Program-made: the position numbers and the translations under genes | Origin: Candidatus Sungiibacteriota bacterium | Lineage (GTDB): Bacteria; Patescibacteria; Paceibacteria; Sungbacterales; SURF-37 | Assembly (NCBI GenBank): GCA_016186145.1 | Contig: JACPMF010000012.1 | Coordinates: 1 to 30,234, forward strand | DNA: 30,234 nucleotides | Direction: 5' to 3' | Notes under the pieces: generated by a model | The model's database searches: none | What the model was told of the DNA's origin: nothing | What the model saw: the letters and a program-made list of their open reading frames with translations, nothing else | Shown: positions 13,548 to 21,640 of the stretch, in pieces | Numbering within the stretch: position 1 is the stretch's first letter | Layout of the letters: every line of letters begins with the position of its first letter

Positions 13548-13928
13548 ATGCTTCATAAGCATAATCTTCTAAAAGAAATTGTCAATTTATTTCCAAAGAC
13601 TGTAAGCAGGGATATTCCTAAAAATGTTGTTATTTTGGAAGTGAAGCCCACGGAATCAAAAAGGATAAACCGCCGATATGGTGGCAAAAATAAACCGGCC
13701 AACGTTCTTTCTTTCCTTTACGGCCCGGAGTATGGTGAAATTATCATTTGTCCGGCGCTTATTCGCCGCGAAGCCAAAAAACAAAGAAATTCATACGAGT
13801 ATCAAAAAAAATGGATGATTGCGCACGGCCTTCTGCATTTAGCGGGGATACATCATGAGAAATCGGTGCGGGCAAGGAAAAAATTTGAGCAAATAGAGCA
13901 AACGCTGCTTGAGAAATTAGGAAATTGA
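13548..13928 (+). CDS. ybeY: Endoribonuclease YbeY (rRNA maturation factor)
   Basis: YbeY is a zinc-dependent RNase in 16S rRNA 3' maturation and ribosome quality control. The metal motif is present as AHGLLHLAGIHH near residues 94-105, where the family normally has HGxLHLxGxDH; the Asp before the last His is replaced by His. NVLSFLY and GEIIICP are further family features. ATG 13548 gives 126 residues, slightly short. An in-frame ATG at 13482 would give 148 but overlaps the 5' end of the divergent gene, so the shorter start is preferred. The last codons overlap the palindrome at 13921. Confidence 0.9.
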   Translation: MLHKHNLLKEIVNLFPKTVSRDIPKNVVILEVKPTESKRINRRYGGKNKPANVLSFLYGPEYGEIIICPALIRREAKKQRNSYEYQKKWMIAHGLLHLAGIHHEKSVRARKKFEQIEQTLLEKLGN

Positions 13929-13985
13929 GAAACAAAGAAATCATTAAACGCACCTATTTTCTCAATTTCTTAGTTTCTCAATTTC
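13921..13985. repeat. 65-bp palindromic element at the ybeY-ftsA junction
   Basis: Positions 13921-13941 (starting GAAATTGAGAAAC) are mirrored at 13965-13985 with one mismatch in 21. The right side also carries repeated CTCAATTTCTTA words. The left arm includes the ybeY stop codon, and the right arm ends eight bases before the ftsA start. Confidence 0.7.
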
Positions 13986-13992
13986 TTATTTT

Positions 13993-15216
13993 ATGAGAGG
14001 AGTCTCCGCAGGTATTGATATAGGCACCGGGACGGTTACTACGGTGGTGCTTTCAAGAAATAAAGGCGATCTGCCTTCTATTTTGGGTGCCGGCCAGGCT
14101 CGGAGCGATGGGGTTAGAAAGGGAACCGTTGTTGACCACGAGGCGCTTGCAGCCGCAATTAAAAAATCAGCCCTGGCTGCGGCAAAAGAAGCGAATGTTT
14201 CCATAAAAGAAGCTGCTGTCACTTTTAGCGGGGCTTCTATCCGTTCATCTCTTTCCCGAGGGGTGGTGGCGGTTTCGCGCGCCGACGGGGAAATAACCCA
14301 GGATGACGTTCGGCGCTCTTTGCAGGCCGCAGAGTCTCTTCATCTCAAGAATGCCAACCGCGAGATCGTTCATTTAAGCCCGCGCGCGTTTTGGGTTGAC
14401 GGCGAAGGGGATATTAAAGATCCTGTTGGAATGGTCGGTATGCGTCTTGAAACCGAAGCGTTGATTATTGAAGGAGATAAGCGGGCATTGCAGAATTTAG
14501 GGAAGTCTTTAGATGGGGCGGGAATTAGTATCTGGGACTGGATTTTTTCCCCCCTTGTTTGTTCTCGTGTCGTTTTGACGAAAGAGCAGCGGGAACTTGG
14601 CGTGATGCTTCTTGATATTGGGGCGGGTAACTCCAGTTACGGAATTTGGCGAGAGGGATCGCTTTTGGATGCCGGGGTTATTCCTGTTGGCGGAGACCTT
14701 GCTACTCATGACATTGCGGTAATGTTGAAAACGAAGGTTGAAGTTGCCGAAGCAATAAAGAGGAAATACGGCCACGTTTCTCCGGAATCCTTTTCAAGAG
14801 GCGATGTGATCAAACTTGCGGAGTTTGTGGAAAATGACACAGAGACGTATTCACGAAAAGAATTGGGAGAGGTTATTAAGGCAAGAATGGCAGATGTTTT
14901 CGAGCTTGCGGCGGAGCCGCTGCATAAGGGCGGAAGATCTCTTTTGTTGCCGGCAGGGGTAGTTCTTATCGGGCGGGCGGCCATGTTGCCGGGAATTCGA
15001 GAGTTTGCCAAGCGGGAATTGCGTTTGCCCGTGGAGCGGGCCAAAATCAGCGGAGTCGATCTCGGTAAGTTCGCAGAGTTGGTATCGGCGCCGGCAGTTG
15101 CGGTATCACTCTGGTTTCTTCAAGAGTCCGGAGGGATTTCTGAATCCGGCATAAGCCGTCCCTTTGCAAAAACATGGCCGTTGTTTAAGAACTTCCTGAA
15201 AGTTTTTCTGCCGTAA
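13993..15216 (+). CDS. ftsA: Cell division protein FtsA
   Basis: FtsA (407 residues) is the actin-like ATPase that tethers FtsZ filaments to the membrane. Visible features are the phosphate-1 loop GIDIGTGTVTTVV (6-18), the 1C subdomain region, phosphate-2 LLDIGAGNSSYGIW (about 212-225), the adenosine-side motif LPAGVVLIGRAAMLPGI (about 317-333), and a C-terminal amphipathic helix (WPLFKNFLKVFLP) that would bind membrane. ftsZ follows 139 bp downstream, the usual partner order. The start lacks a ribosome site and directly follows a palindromic repeat. Confidence 0.95.
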   Translation: MRGVSAGIDIGTGTVTTVVLSRNKGDLPSILGAGQARSDGVRKGTVVDHEALAAAIKKSALAAAKEANVSIKEAAVTFSGASIRSSLSRGVVAVSRADGEITQDDVRRSLQAAESLHLKNANREIVHLSPRAFWVDGEGDIKDPVGMVGMRLETEALIIEGDKRALQNLGKSLDGAGISIWDWIFSPLVCSRVVLTKEQRELGVMLLDIGAGNSSYGIWREGSLLDAGVIPVGGDLATHDIAVMLKTKVEVAEAIKRKYGHVSPESFSRGDVIKLAEFVENDTETYSRKELGEVIKARMADVFELAAEPLHKGGRSLLLPAGVVLIGRAAMLPGIREFAKRELRLPVERAKISGVDLGKFAELVSAPAVAVSLWFLQESGGISESGISRPFAKTWPLFKNFLKVFLP

Positions 15217-15270
15217 TCGCGCCGGTTCAGAGCATCGATTATCACAACACCAATCTTAAATTTGTAAATG

Positions 15271-15300
15271 TTGTGTTGCTAAAGGTGCTTTCGGTATCAT
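15271..15300 (+). promoter_or_regulatory. Possible ftsZ promoter
   Basis: TTGTGT (15271-15276), an 18-bp spacer and TATCAT (15295-15300) lie in the ftsA-ftsZ gap. A CACAACA/TGTTGTG inverted repeat (15244-15250 and 15269-15275) overlaps the -35 box. An orphan AGGAGG at 15308-15313 is too far from the ftsZ ATG to serve it. Confidence 0.4.
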
Positions 15301-15355
15301 TTAAAACAGGAGGATAGGGGGCGGGCATAAATAGCTAAATTTTTTATTTCAAGAT

Positions 15356-16441
15356 ATGCCGCAGATTAAACCAGAAATAGAGACATTTGCGAGAATCAAA
15401 GTGGTCGGGGTCGGTGGATCCGGCGGGTCGGCCATTACGAGAATGATGGAATCCCGGGTGCGAGGGGTTGATTTTATTGCCATTAATTCGGATGCGCAGG
15501 CGCTTCACCATAACAAAGCAAATCAAAAGATTCATATTGGTAAGAATTTAACGAGAGGCCTTGGCGCGGGGATGAATCCCGAGGTTGGGAGGCAGGCCGC
15601 AGAGGAAAATCGGGATGAAATCCACGAAGCGATCAAAAGTTCCGATATGGTTTTTATCGCTTGCGGTCTTGGCGGCGGAACCGGTTCCGGAGCCGCCCCC
15701 ATTGTCGCTGAAGTCGCAAAGGAATCCGGCGCTTTAACCGTCGGTGTAGTGACAAGGCCGTTTGCTTTCGAAGGGTCTCAAAGGGCGCGTATTGCCGATG
15801 AGTCATGGGCCAAGCTGAAAGACAGGGTTGACGCATTGATCACGATTCCAAACGACAAGTTGTTAAGCGTCATTCAAAAAGATACGTCGCTTGTTCAGGC
15901 GTTCACGGTTTGCGATGACGTTTTAAAACAAGCGGTCCAGGGAATTTCGGACCTCATCACTATACCCGGTTTGGTTAATGTCGATTTTGCCGATGTAAGA
16001 GCGGTTATGCAGGATGCGGGCTCGGCCATTATGGGTGTCGGTATTGCCTCGGGAGAGAACCGGGCAATGGAGGCGGCGAAAGCGGCGGTTTCTTCTCCAC
16101 TTCTTGATCTTTCAGTAGACGGCGCAAAGGGAGTGCTTTTTAATGTTTCCGGGGGGCCGGACATGACGATGTGGGAAATTAACGAGGCGGCAAAGCTTAT
16201 TACGGAATCGGTGGATCGCGACGCAAAACTCATTTTCGGGGCAGTCCACGACGACCGGCTGAAAAAGGGCGAGCTGAAGATAACTGTCATTGCCACCGGT
16301 TTTAACGGTTTTGAGCGCGATGATGACGCAAAGAAGATTCCGGTAAATGGTATTGGCTCTTTGAAGAATGGTGTTGTTCCAAGCAAACAAGAAAATGATG
16401 AATGGGATTCTGTTCCGGCATTTCTTCGCCGTCGCAAGTAA
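15356..16441 (+). CDS. ftsZ: Cell division protein FtsZ
   Basis: FtsZ (361 residues) is the tubulin-like GTPase that forms the division ring. Visible are the N-terminal nucleotide loop VVGVGGSGGSAITRM (16-30), the tubulin signature GGGTGSGAAPIVAEVAK (about 106-122), the T7 region VNVDFADVRAVM with its catalytic acidic residue, and the C-terminal peptide EWDSVPAFLRRRK that binds FtsA. Only a short linker precedes that peptide. The first loop reads GGSGGSA instead of the usual GGGGSNA, a mild deviation. No Shine-Dalgarno sequence precedes the ATG. A terminator at 16485-16508 closes the cluster. Confidence 0.97.
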   Translation: MPQIKPEIETFARIKVVGVGGSGGSAITRMMESRVRGVDFIAINSDAQALHHNKANQKIHIGKNLTRGLGAGMNPEVGRQAAEENRDEIHEAIKSSDMVFIACGLGGGTGSGAAPIVAEVAKESGALTVGVVTRPFAFEGSQRARIADESWAKLKDRVDALITIPNDKLLSVIQKDTSLVQAFTVCDDVLKQAVQGISDLITIPGLVNVDFADVRAVMQDAGSAIMGVGIASGENRAMEAAKAAVSSPLLDLSVDGAKGVLFNVSGGPDMTMWEINEAAKLITESVDRDAKLIFGAVHDDRLKKGELKITVIATGFNGFERDDDAKKIPVNGIGSLKNGVVPSKQENDEWDSVPAFLRRRK

Positions 16442-16484
16442 GCTATGAAGTAAGTTAGGATCGGTAGGTTTTCAGAAATTAAAA

Positions 16485-16508
16485 ATACCCACTGGTGGGT
16501 ATTTTTTT
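16485..16508 (+). terminator. Terminator after ftsZ
   Basis: ATACCCA (16485-16491) and TGGGTAT (16496-16502) form a stem with a CTGG loop, preceded by AAAA and followed by TTTTTT. It can act on both strands and so could also end the minus-strand gene at 16538. Confidence 0.85.
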
Positions 16509-16537
16509 GTGTATACCATGAAGAGGGCACCGAACAA

Positions 16538-17281
16538 TCAGTCAGTCGCAGGAAAGGTGCGGAGGCGGATTAATGATTCAAGATCATCCGGGCTTATAGA
16601 TTTTATAGCATCTTTTGTATAAAGACCCAGCCGGTTCGTTGCCCCAGCTTTAAATAGTTCAATCAGAATTTTTATCGCTCTGCGCTTTTCGTCGTTTGGC
16701 GGGTGGTCATTCGGCATCGCTCTTCCTGCAAGAATGAAAGCCGTCCAGAATTCTACTTGATCTTCCTTTGAAAAGTTTTGAAGAAAAGGAATGATGAAAT
16801 TTGAATATCTGATGCCGCGACTTGCAATCAGTTGTAGATCGGCAATCCCCCCATTTAATAACCGAGCGATATATTCTTGCATATAACCGTCTGCCAAGGC
16901 AAGGCGCGTTGGAATTTCGTCATCATCGTTGTTTGGCCATAGATATATGAAACAAGTCTGAATAAAGATGCCTCTATCAGAATTGTTCCTTTCTCGATCG
17001 CACCTTTCATTATCCAGCTCAAAACGGCTGCGAGTTTCTTCCCCGACGTCATCTGGCCTTAGGGGTTCTTGCTGTCTTTTGGCTGGTCCGGTTACCCCCG
17101 TTCCTCCGCAGACGATGAGCGTACCGTCGGAAGTTTCAATTTTTGCCCAACCCAAAGAGTTTGATTCCGCAAGACCTAGACAGTCTTTAATAGCATCATT
17201 GATTGGGTTTGCTGATGCCGGGTTGTAAGTCGAAAGGCCGAGAAAGAGAGTAAAGATAACAGCGGTTGTTGCTTTTCGCAC
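16538..17281 (-). CDS. Exported protein of unknown function
   Basis: The 247-residue protein has a signal peptide (MRKATTAVIFTLFLGLSTYNPASA, about 24 residues). Its mature N-terminal half has three scattered cysteines (CLGLAE, IVCGGTG, ERCDRERNN) and QTCFIYLWPNNDDDE; the C-terminal half is helical (YMQEYIARLLNGGIADLQLIASRG, RRAIKILIELFKAGATNRLGLY). No family is recognised. It starts at GTG 17281 after GGAGGG. A possible promoter is TTGCAA, 16 bp, TACATT on the minus strand near 17313-17335. It converges on ftsZ. Confidence 0.68.
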   Translation of the reverse strand: MRKATTAVIFTLFLGLSTYNPASANPINDAIKDCLGLAESNSLGWAKIETSDGTLIVCGGTGVTGPAKRQQEPLRPDDVGEETRSRFELDNERCDRERNNSDRGIFIQTCFIYLWPNNDDDEIPTRLALADGYMQEYIARLLNGGIADLQLIASRGIRYSNFIIPFLQNFSKEDQVEFWTAFILAGRAMPNDHPPNDEKRRAIKILIELFKAGATNRLGLYTKDAIKSISPDDLESLIRLRTFPATD

Positions 17282-17454
17282 GGTGCCCTCCGTATACTGT
17301 TACATTTTTAATGTACCGGTTTGTTAATACGTTGCAATTTTTTATCTTTTTGTCAAATGATTTTTTGGTTTATCCACAGAAAAATTTTGTAGATAATTTT
17401 TTGGTGTTAAAATGAAAGCAGCTGGAATAAAAATTGTTTAACAATTCAGTCATC

Positions 17455-17540
17455 TTAGAATTCAATTTCCGCGTTAGTTCTGCGTTGCGATCCGCGTCAG
17501 TTCCGCGGAGCCCCCGCGGATAAATGGAGAATGCTGTGTA
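17455..17540. repeat. ATCCGCG-type repeat, copy 2
   Basis: The tract contains GTTGCGATCCGCGTCAG and TTCCGCGGAGCCCCCGCGG followed by GATAAATG, closely matching the copy at 29782-29857. It has no credible coding potential. The rest of 17282-17776 holds the promoter region of the minus-strand gene and, at 17640-17773, another copy. Confidence 0.65.
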
Positions 17541-17675
17541 GATAAGCGCTGAATAAAGTATTTTGAGATGAGTTAATAAAATGTTCAAGGCAATTCTACA
17601 AAACGCCTCTGACATTTTCCGCATCTAAAACGGCTGCAAAGCCGCGACCAAAGGTGCGGATTTTTATTCTTTTTG

Positions 17676-17773
17676 TTGTATAAGCGGATAAACGCGGATA
17701 GCTACGCGGATTTATACAGATCCGCATTAATCTGCGTTGCCATCCGCGTTAAGCGAAGCGATCCGCTTCTAAT
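17676..17773. repeat. ATCCGCG-type repeat, copy 3, upstream of nrdJ
   Basis: Reverse-complemented, this tract aligns closely with the element at 10130-10213, sharing TAGAAGC, GCGGATG-CAACGC and AAATCCGCGTAGCTATC. It ends three bases before the nrdJ ATG, so it forms the whole upstream region of that gene. Confidence 0.7.
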
Positions 17774-17776
17774 GGC

Positions 17777-20080
17777 ATGCCTCCCAAAATTACTGTGTCA
17801 TTCAAAAATGTAAGGAAACGCGACGGCAGAATCGTGTTGTTTGATCAGGGCCGCATTACCAACGCGGCGTATCGGGCCATGCAGGCAACCGAAGAAGGGG
17901 ACCTGGAACGGGATCCGCAGAAAGTTTCCGACCGCGTTGTTCGGGAATTGGTAAAACGATTTTCAAAAGATGCGGTTCCCTCCATTGAGGAGATACAGGA
18001 CGTGGTTGAAGAGTCGCTTATCCTTTCCGATTTTCCGAAAGCGGCAAAGGCCTATATTTTATATCGTCAAAAGCGCGCGGACATCCGCGAAAAGGAAAAG
18101 CTGGTTCCCGAGCATGTGAAGAAGCTTGCGGGTGAATCAAAAAAACATCTTCGGAATGCCCTTTCGGAGTTTATTTACTATCGAACGTATTCGCGGTGGG
18201 TTGAAGAAGAGAACCGGAGGGAGACATGGATTGAAACGGTTGAGCGTTACATGAGTTTTATGCGTGAAAACATCGGCGAGCGATTAGATGAAGAAGAGTA
18301 TGCCGAAGTTAAAAGCGCAATTCTTAATCAGGAAGTAATGCCGTCAATGCGCTTGATGTGGAGTGCTGGGTCTGCGGCGCGCAAAACCAATGTTTGCTCC
18401 TACAACTGCTCTTTCATCGCCCCCTCAAAACTGGAAGATTTCGCAGAGATCATGTATCTCTTGATGTGCGGCACGGGCGTCGGTTTCTCGGTTGAATCCC
18501 AGACGGTTCAGCAGCTTCCTATTATCAAGCGGCAAACCGGGAAGGTTTTGAAGGCCTACGTTATTGAAGACAGCAAAGAAGGGTGGGGAAACGCGCTTAC
18601 CCTTGGTTTGAAAACGTGGTATGCCGGCAAAGATATCAATTTCGATTTTTCGCACCTGCGGCCGGCTGGGGCCCGCCTTAAGACGATGGGGGGGAGAAGT
18701 TCCGGTCCGGAGCCGTTGAAGGCCCTTTTGGAATTTGCGCGGGCGAGGATTTTGGCCACTCAAGGCCGGCGTCTTTCAAATATTGACGTCCATGACATCA
18801 TTTGCAAAACCGGGGAAGTGGTGGTTATGGGAGGGGTTCGGAGGAGCGCTTTGATCAGCTTGTCCGACCTTGACGATACTGAAATGCGTCTTGCTAAGAC
18901 CGGTAAATTCTATCTGACGAATCCTCATCGGATGATGGCAAATAACTCGGCGGTCTACAATGAGAAACCAACAGCGGCGAAGTTCTTGGAAGAATGGCTC
19001 GCGCTTGCAGAGTCGGGATCCGGAGAACGCGGCATTTTTAACAAAGGCGGTCTCAAATCCCAGCTCCCAGAAAGAAGATGGAAGGTCTTTGAAAAGCATA
19101 TGCCGACTTCCGGCACCAATCCGTGCGGCGAGATTGTTCTTCGTTCAAAACAATTCTGTAATCTTTCAGAAGTTATCGCTCGTCCCGAAGATACGGAAAA
19201 GGCGCTTTTGAAAAAAATTCGTATTGCTACCATCCTCGGGACGTATCAGTCGTCGCTCACCCATTTCCCCTACATTTCGAAGGAGTGGAAGAAAAATTGT
19301 GAAGAAGAGCGGTTGCTTGGTGTTTCTATAACGGGTCAATGGGATTCGCCCGCAGTACGCAACCCGAAGACTTTAAGGAAGCTCCGTGACCACGCGCTTG
19401 GTGTAAACCGCGAATATGCTAAACGCTTCGGCATTAGCGAGTCAACCTGTATTACCTGCGTCAAGCCGTCCGGCACAGTCTCCCAGCTGGTAGATGCCGC
19501 ATCCGGTATGCACCCGCGGCATTCCGCATATTACATACGCCGTATCCGCATCTCGGCGACCGATCCGCTTTTTCACATGCTGAAGGAACAAAAATTTCCG
19601 TATTATCCTGAAATCGGACAGCTTGAGAGTTCTGCCACCACTTATGTTCTTGAGTTTCCCGTTAAAGCGCCGGGCGAGTCCGCTTTTCGGAATGACCTGA
19701 CAGCAATTCAGCAGCTGGAATACTGGAAGATGGTTAAGGAAAATTATACCGAGCACAATCCATCGGTTACTATTTCCGTTGGGGGTGATGAGTGGATAGA
19801 AACGGCGAACTGGCTCTACAAAAATTGGGAAATTCTCGGCGGCCTCTCGTTTTTGCCCCGATCTGAGCATGTGTACCAGTTGGCGCCGTACGAGGAAATT
19901 TCGGAGGAGCGATATAAAGAGCTATTGGCAAATTTTCCTGATGTCGATTTCTCGCATATCGTCGCGTATGAAGAAGAGGACCAGACAACCGGCGCAAAGG
20001 AACTCGCATGCGTCGGCGGGGTTTGCGAAATTGATCCGGAAGAAGAGTCTGCGCCGACAAAAGTGCCGGTGAGGGTTTGA
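17777..20080 (+). CDS. nrdJ: Adenosylcobalamin-dependent (class II) ribonucleotide reductase
   Basis: The 767-residue enzyme makes deoxynucleotides from ribonucleotides using coenzyme B12. An ATP-cone fills about residues 8-110. The catalytic N448-P-C450-G-E452 loop is followed by C461, the same 11-residue spacing as the thiyl and redox cysteines of the Lactobacillus leichmannii enzyme, and C211 in CSYNCSF is the likely partner. The tail has C745-x4-C750, the reducing pair that exchanges with thioredoxin-like proteins. The length and motifs fit the monomeric triphosphate reductase type. No intein is present. A cobalamin adenosyltransferase lies two genes downstream. No ribosome site precedes the ATG. 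Confidence 0.95.
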   Translation: MPPKITVSFKNVRKRDGRIVLFDQGRITNAAYRAMQATEEGDLERDPQKVSDRVVRELVKRFSKDAVPSIEEIQDVVEESLILSDFPKAAKAYILYRQKRADIREKEKLVPEHVKKLAGESKKHLRNALSEFIYYRTYSRWVEEENRRETWIETVERYMSFMRENIGERLDEEEYAEVKSAILNQEVMPSMRLMWSAGSAARKTNVCSYNCSFIAPSKLEDFAEIMYLLMCGTGVGFSVESQTVQQLPIIKRQTGKVLKAYVIEDSKEGWGNALTLGLKTWYAGKDINFDFSHLRPAGARLKTMGGRSSGPEPLKALLEFARARILATQGRRLSNIDVHDIICKTGEVVVMGGVRRSALISLSDLDDTEMRLAKTGKFYLTNPHRMMANNSAVYNEKPTAAKFLEEWLALAESGSGERGIFNKGGLKSQLPERRWKVFEKHMPTSGTNPCGEIVLRSKQFCNLSEVIARPEDTEKALLKKIRIATILGTYQSSLTHFPYISKEWKKNCEEERLLGVSITGQWDSPAVRNPKTLRKLRDHALGVNREYAKRFGISESTCITCVKPSGTVSQLVDAASGMHPRHSAYYIRRIRISATDPLFHMLKEQKFPYYPEIGQLESSATTYVLEFPVKAPGESAFRNDLTAIQQLEYWKMVKENYTEHNPSVTISVGGDEWIETANWLYKNWEILGGLSFLPRSEHVYQLAPYEEISEERYKELLANFPDVDFSHIVAYEEEDQTTGAKELACVGGVCEIDPEEESAPTKVPVRV

Positions 20081-20139
20081 TAAGTAGTAATCGCGAATAT
20101 ACGAATTGCGGTTCGTGTTTGGGCCGCATTGATAAAAAA

Positions 20140-20165
20140 TAAAACTGCCCACGGCGGGCAGTGTC
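20140..20165 (-). terminator. Terminator between nrdJ and the minus-strand unknown gene
   Basis: ACTGCCC (20144-20150) pairs with GGGCAGT (20156-20162). On the minus strand it is followed by TTTATTTTTTATC, so it mainly ends the gene at 20171. On the plus strand it is a hairpin after nrdJ without a T-run. Confidence 0.75.
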
Positions 20166-20170
20166 ATAGA

Positions 20171-20761
20171 CTAAACTGCGATTCCGAAGCTTTCGGCAAG
20201 GTGTTTTTCGGTTTCGGTAAGCGGTCTCTTTTTTTCTCTTTCCAGGGCCTCGGCCTCATTGCGGGTTTGAGCATCACGAGCTTCTCTCATCAATTGTTCT
20301 AGTGCGGCTCCCTGTAACTTCAGTATCTTTTCCTTGTCAAGCCATTCCACCCATTCGCCCGGTATGTAACTTAATACCATGATTGTAATTCTTGCTTCAG
20401 GTCCGCCAACGGTGGTCATTAATTCTTTTCCAAGCGGGTAATCGTCAGGGTCGTGTACCCGTTGGGCGTCAAAAACAAGCATTCCGTTAAACCAGATTTT
20501 GATTTCGTGTCCGCCCGTTCCAGTAGATGAGGACCGTTCTTGAATTTTAAGCTTTCTGCCTTCTCCTTCTATACCTTCAACTGTTACTCCAAGCATTCTT
20601 ACTTTGTTGGTACAATAGCCCCAATATCGATTTTCTTTGTGTTCCTCTTTAGTCAATCTTCCCAATTGGCTCATTAACCTGACTGCGCGCTCCCAAATGC
20701 ATTTTTCTCTTACATTTTGAAGGCGTACTTTGATGGCTTCGCGAAGTTCAACTGCATTCAT
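20171..20761 (-). CDS. Cytoplasmic protein of unknown function
   Basis: This 196-residue protein has no signal peptide or membrane segment. The N-terminal third is helical and charged, the middle is strand-rich (VRMLGVTVEGIEGEGRKLKIQERSSS, HEIKIWFNGMLVFDAQRVHD), and the end is a long Glu/Arg/Ala helix (about 145-190) that may form a coiled coil. No family is recognised. CCGGAGGGGAGG precedes the ATG. A likely promoter on the minus strand has TTGACA at 20839-20844 and TATACA about 15 bp on. It sits against the transcription direction between nrdJ and cobO. Confidence 0.68.
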   Translation of the reverse strand: MNAVELREAIKVRLQNVREKCIWERAVRLMSQLGRLTKEEHKENRYWGYCTNKVRMLGVTVEGIEGEGRKLKIQERSSSTGTGGHEIKIWFNGMLVFDAQRVHDPDDYPLGKELMTTVGGPEARITIMVLSYIPGEWVEWLDKEKILKLQGAALEQLMREARDAQTRNEAEALEREKKRPLTETEKHLAESFGIAV

Positions 20762-20846
20762 TGCCGACCCTCCCCTCCGGGTTTTGGTTGTGAAGGAACC
20801 TTAAGTAAATTTATCTGTATATTATTTTAACGTTTTTGTCAAACTA

Positions 20847-21377
20847 ATGATTATCGTTTTTACCGGCAACGGCAAAGGCAAGACAACCGCCGCCCTTGGT
20901 CAGGCCGTTCGCGCTATTGGTGACGGGAAGCGCGTTTTAATGGTCCAATTTATAAAGGGCCCATGGAAATCCGGGGAAGATTTTTTTCTTGAAAAATTTA
21001 ACATTCCGCATTCAGCATTCAACATTATTAAAACTGGCAAGGGGTTTGTCGGCATCTTGGGAGACTCATTGCCGATTGAGGAACATAAAAGAGCCGCCGA
21101 AGAAGGATTAGCGCTTGCCCGGGGTGAAATCGAATCCGGGAAATGGGACATCGTAATTTTGGACGAAATCAACAACGCTGTTTCACTCAATCTTATTTCA
21201 AGAGAAGAAGTTTTAGGATTCATCCAGGTTCTAAGTTCTAAACTCCAAGCTCTTGTCTTGACCGGCCGCGATGCGCCTCAAGAATTTATTGATTTAGCCG
21301 ATCTTGTAACGGAAATGCGCGATATCAAACATCCATTCGAGGGCGGGGTTATGGCGAAGCGGGGGATTGAATATTAA
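20847..21377 (+). CDS. cobO: Cob(I)alamin adenosyltransferase (CobA/CobO/BtuR type)
   Basis: The 176-residue enzyme transfers adenosine from ATP to cob(I)alamin, making the coenzyme used by NrdJ upstream. The family P-loop GNGKGKTTAALGQAVRA is at residues 7-23. VQFIKGPWKSGE, DIVILDEINNAVSLNLIS and VLTGRDAPQEFIDLADLVTEM are further signatures, and the C-terminus ends KHPFEGGVMAKRGIEY as is typical. A run at 20999-21025 of repeated ATTC words encodes a slightly lengthened loop (FNIPHSAFNII). No B12 synthesis genes are in the window, so it probably serves salvage of imported corrinoid. The stop codon overlaps the inverted repeat at 21376. Confidence 0.93.
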   Translation: MIIVFTGNGKGKTTAALGQAVRAIGDGKRVLMVQFIKGPWKSGEDFFLEKFNIPHSAFNIIKTGKGFVGILGDSLPIEEHKRAAEEGLALARGEIESGKWDIVILDEINNAVSLNLISREEVLGFIQVLSSKLQALVLTGRDAPQEFIDLADLVTEMRDIKHPFEGGVMAKRGIEY

Positions 21378-21498
21378 CCCCGTTAGAAGTTGCGTGCGCT
21401 GAATTTTTCTGCTGAACGTTTGATTTTAAGAGTAACGTATAATTTACAGCACGGGTGATGGTTTATGGTAAGCACGCGCACTACTTCTAACGGGGTTG
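21376..21498. repeat. 123-bp element with 15-bp perfect terminal inverted repeats
   Basis: AACCCCGTTAGAAGT (21376-21390) and ACTTCTAACGGGGTT (21484-21498) are exact inverted copies, with partly matching GTGCG/CGCAC sequence just inside. The interior has no ORF but includes TATAAT at 21438. The left end overlaps the cobO stop, and the right end supplies the first bases of the TTGACA box at 21497. It resembles a small non-autonomous element. Confidence 0.6.
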
Positions 21499-21525
21499 AC
21501 ATCAAATTCATAAAATGTTATTATT
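21497..21525 (+). promoter_or_regulatory. Near-consensus sigma-70 promoter
   Basis: TTGACA (21497-21502), a 17-bp spacer and TATTAT (21520-21525). This is the best promoter match in the window. Predicted transcription starts near 21532, giving a leader of about 110 bases before the gene at 21641. Confidence 0.8.
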
Positions 21526-21531
21526 GATTTG

Positions 21532-21640
21532 CAGCAGAAGCAGATTTTGTCTGGAGCGTAGAACATCCCGCCATGGGCCGGGATAAGGCGTTTGGCTCCT
21601 GCGCCTGTTTTAGGGGCTTAACCTTGAAAAAGGAGGGAAG
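21532..21640 (+). promoter_or_regulatory. Structured 5' leader, type unknown
   Basis: GGAGC and GCTCC close a domain containing an ATCCCG/CGGGAT hairpin. A second small hairpin (GCGCCT with AGGGGC) follows, then CCTTGAAAAAGGAGGGAAG before the ATG. The length and compact fold would suit a cis-regulator, but no known riboswitch core is recognised. Confidence 0.4.

Noticed and set aside
17370..17624. An 84-codon minus-strand frame in the 17.4-17.6 kb gap
   Set aside because: It runs across the ATCCGCG repeat tract and lacks a ribosome site and protein-like pattern.
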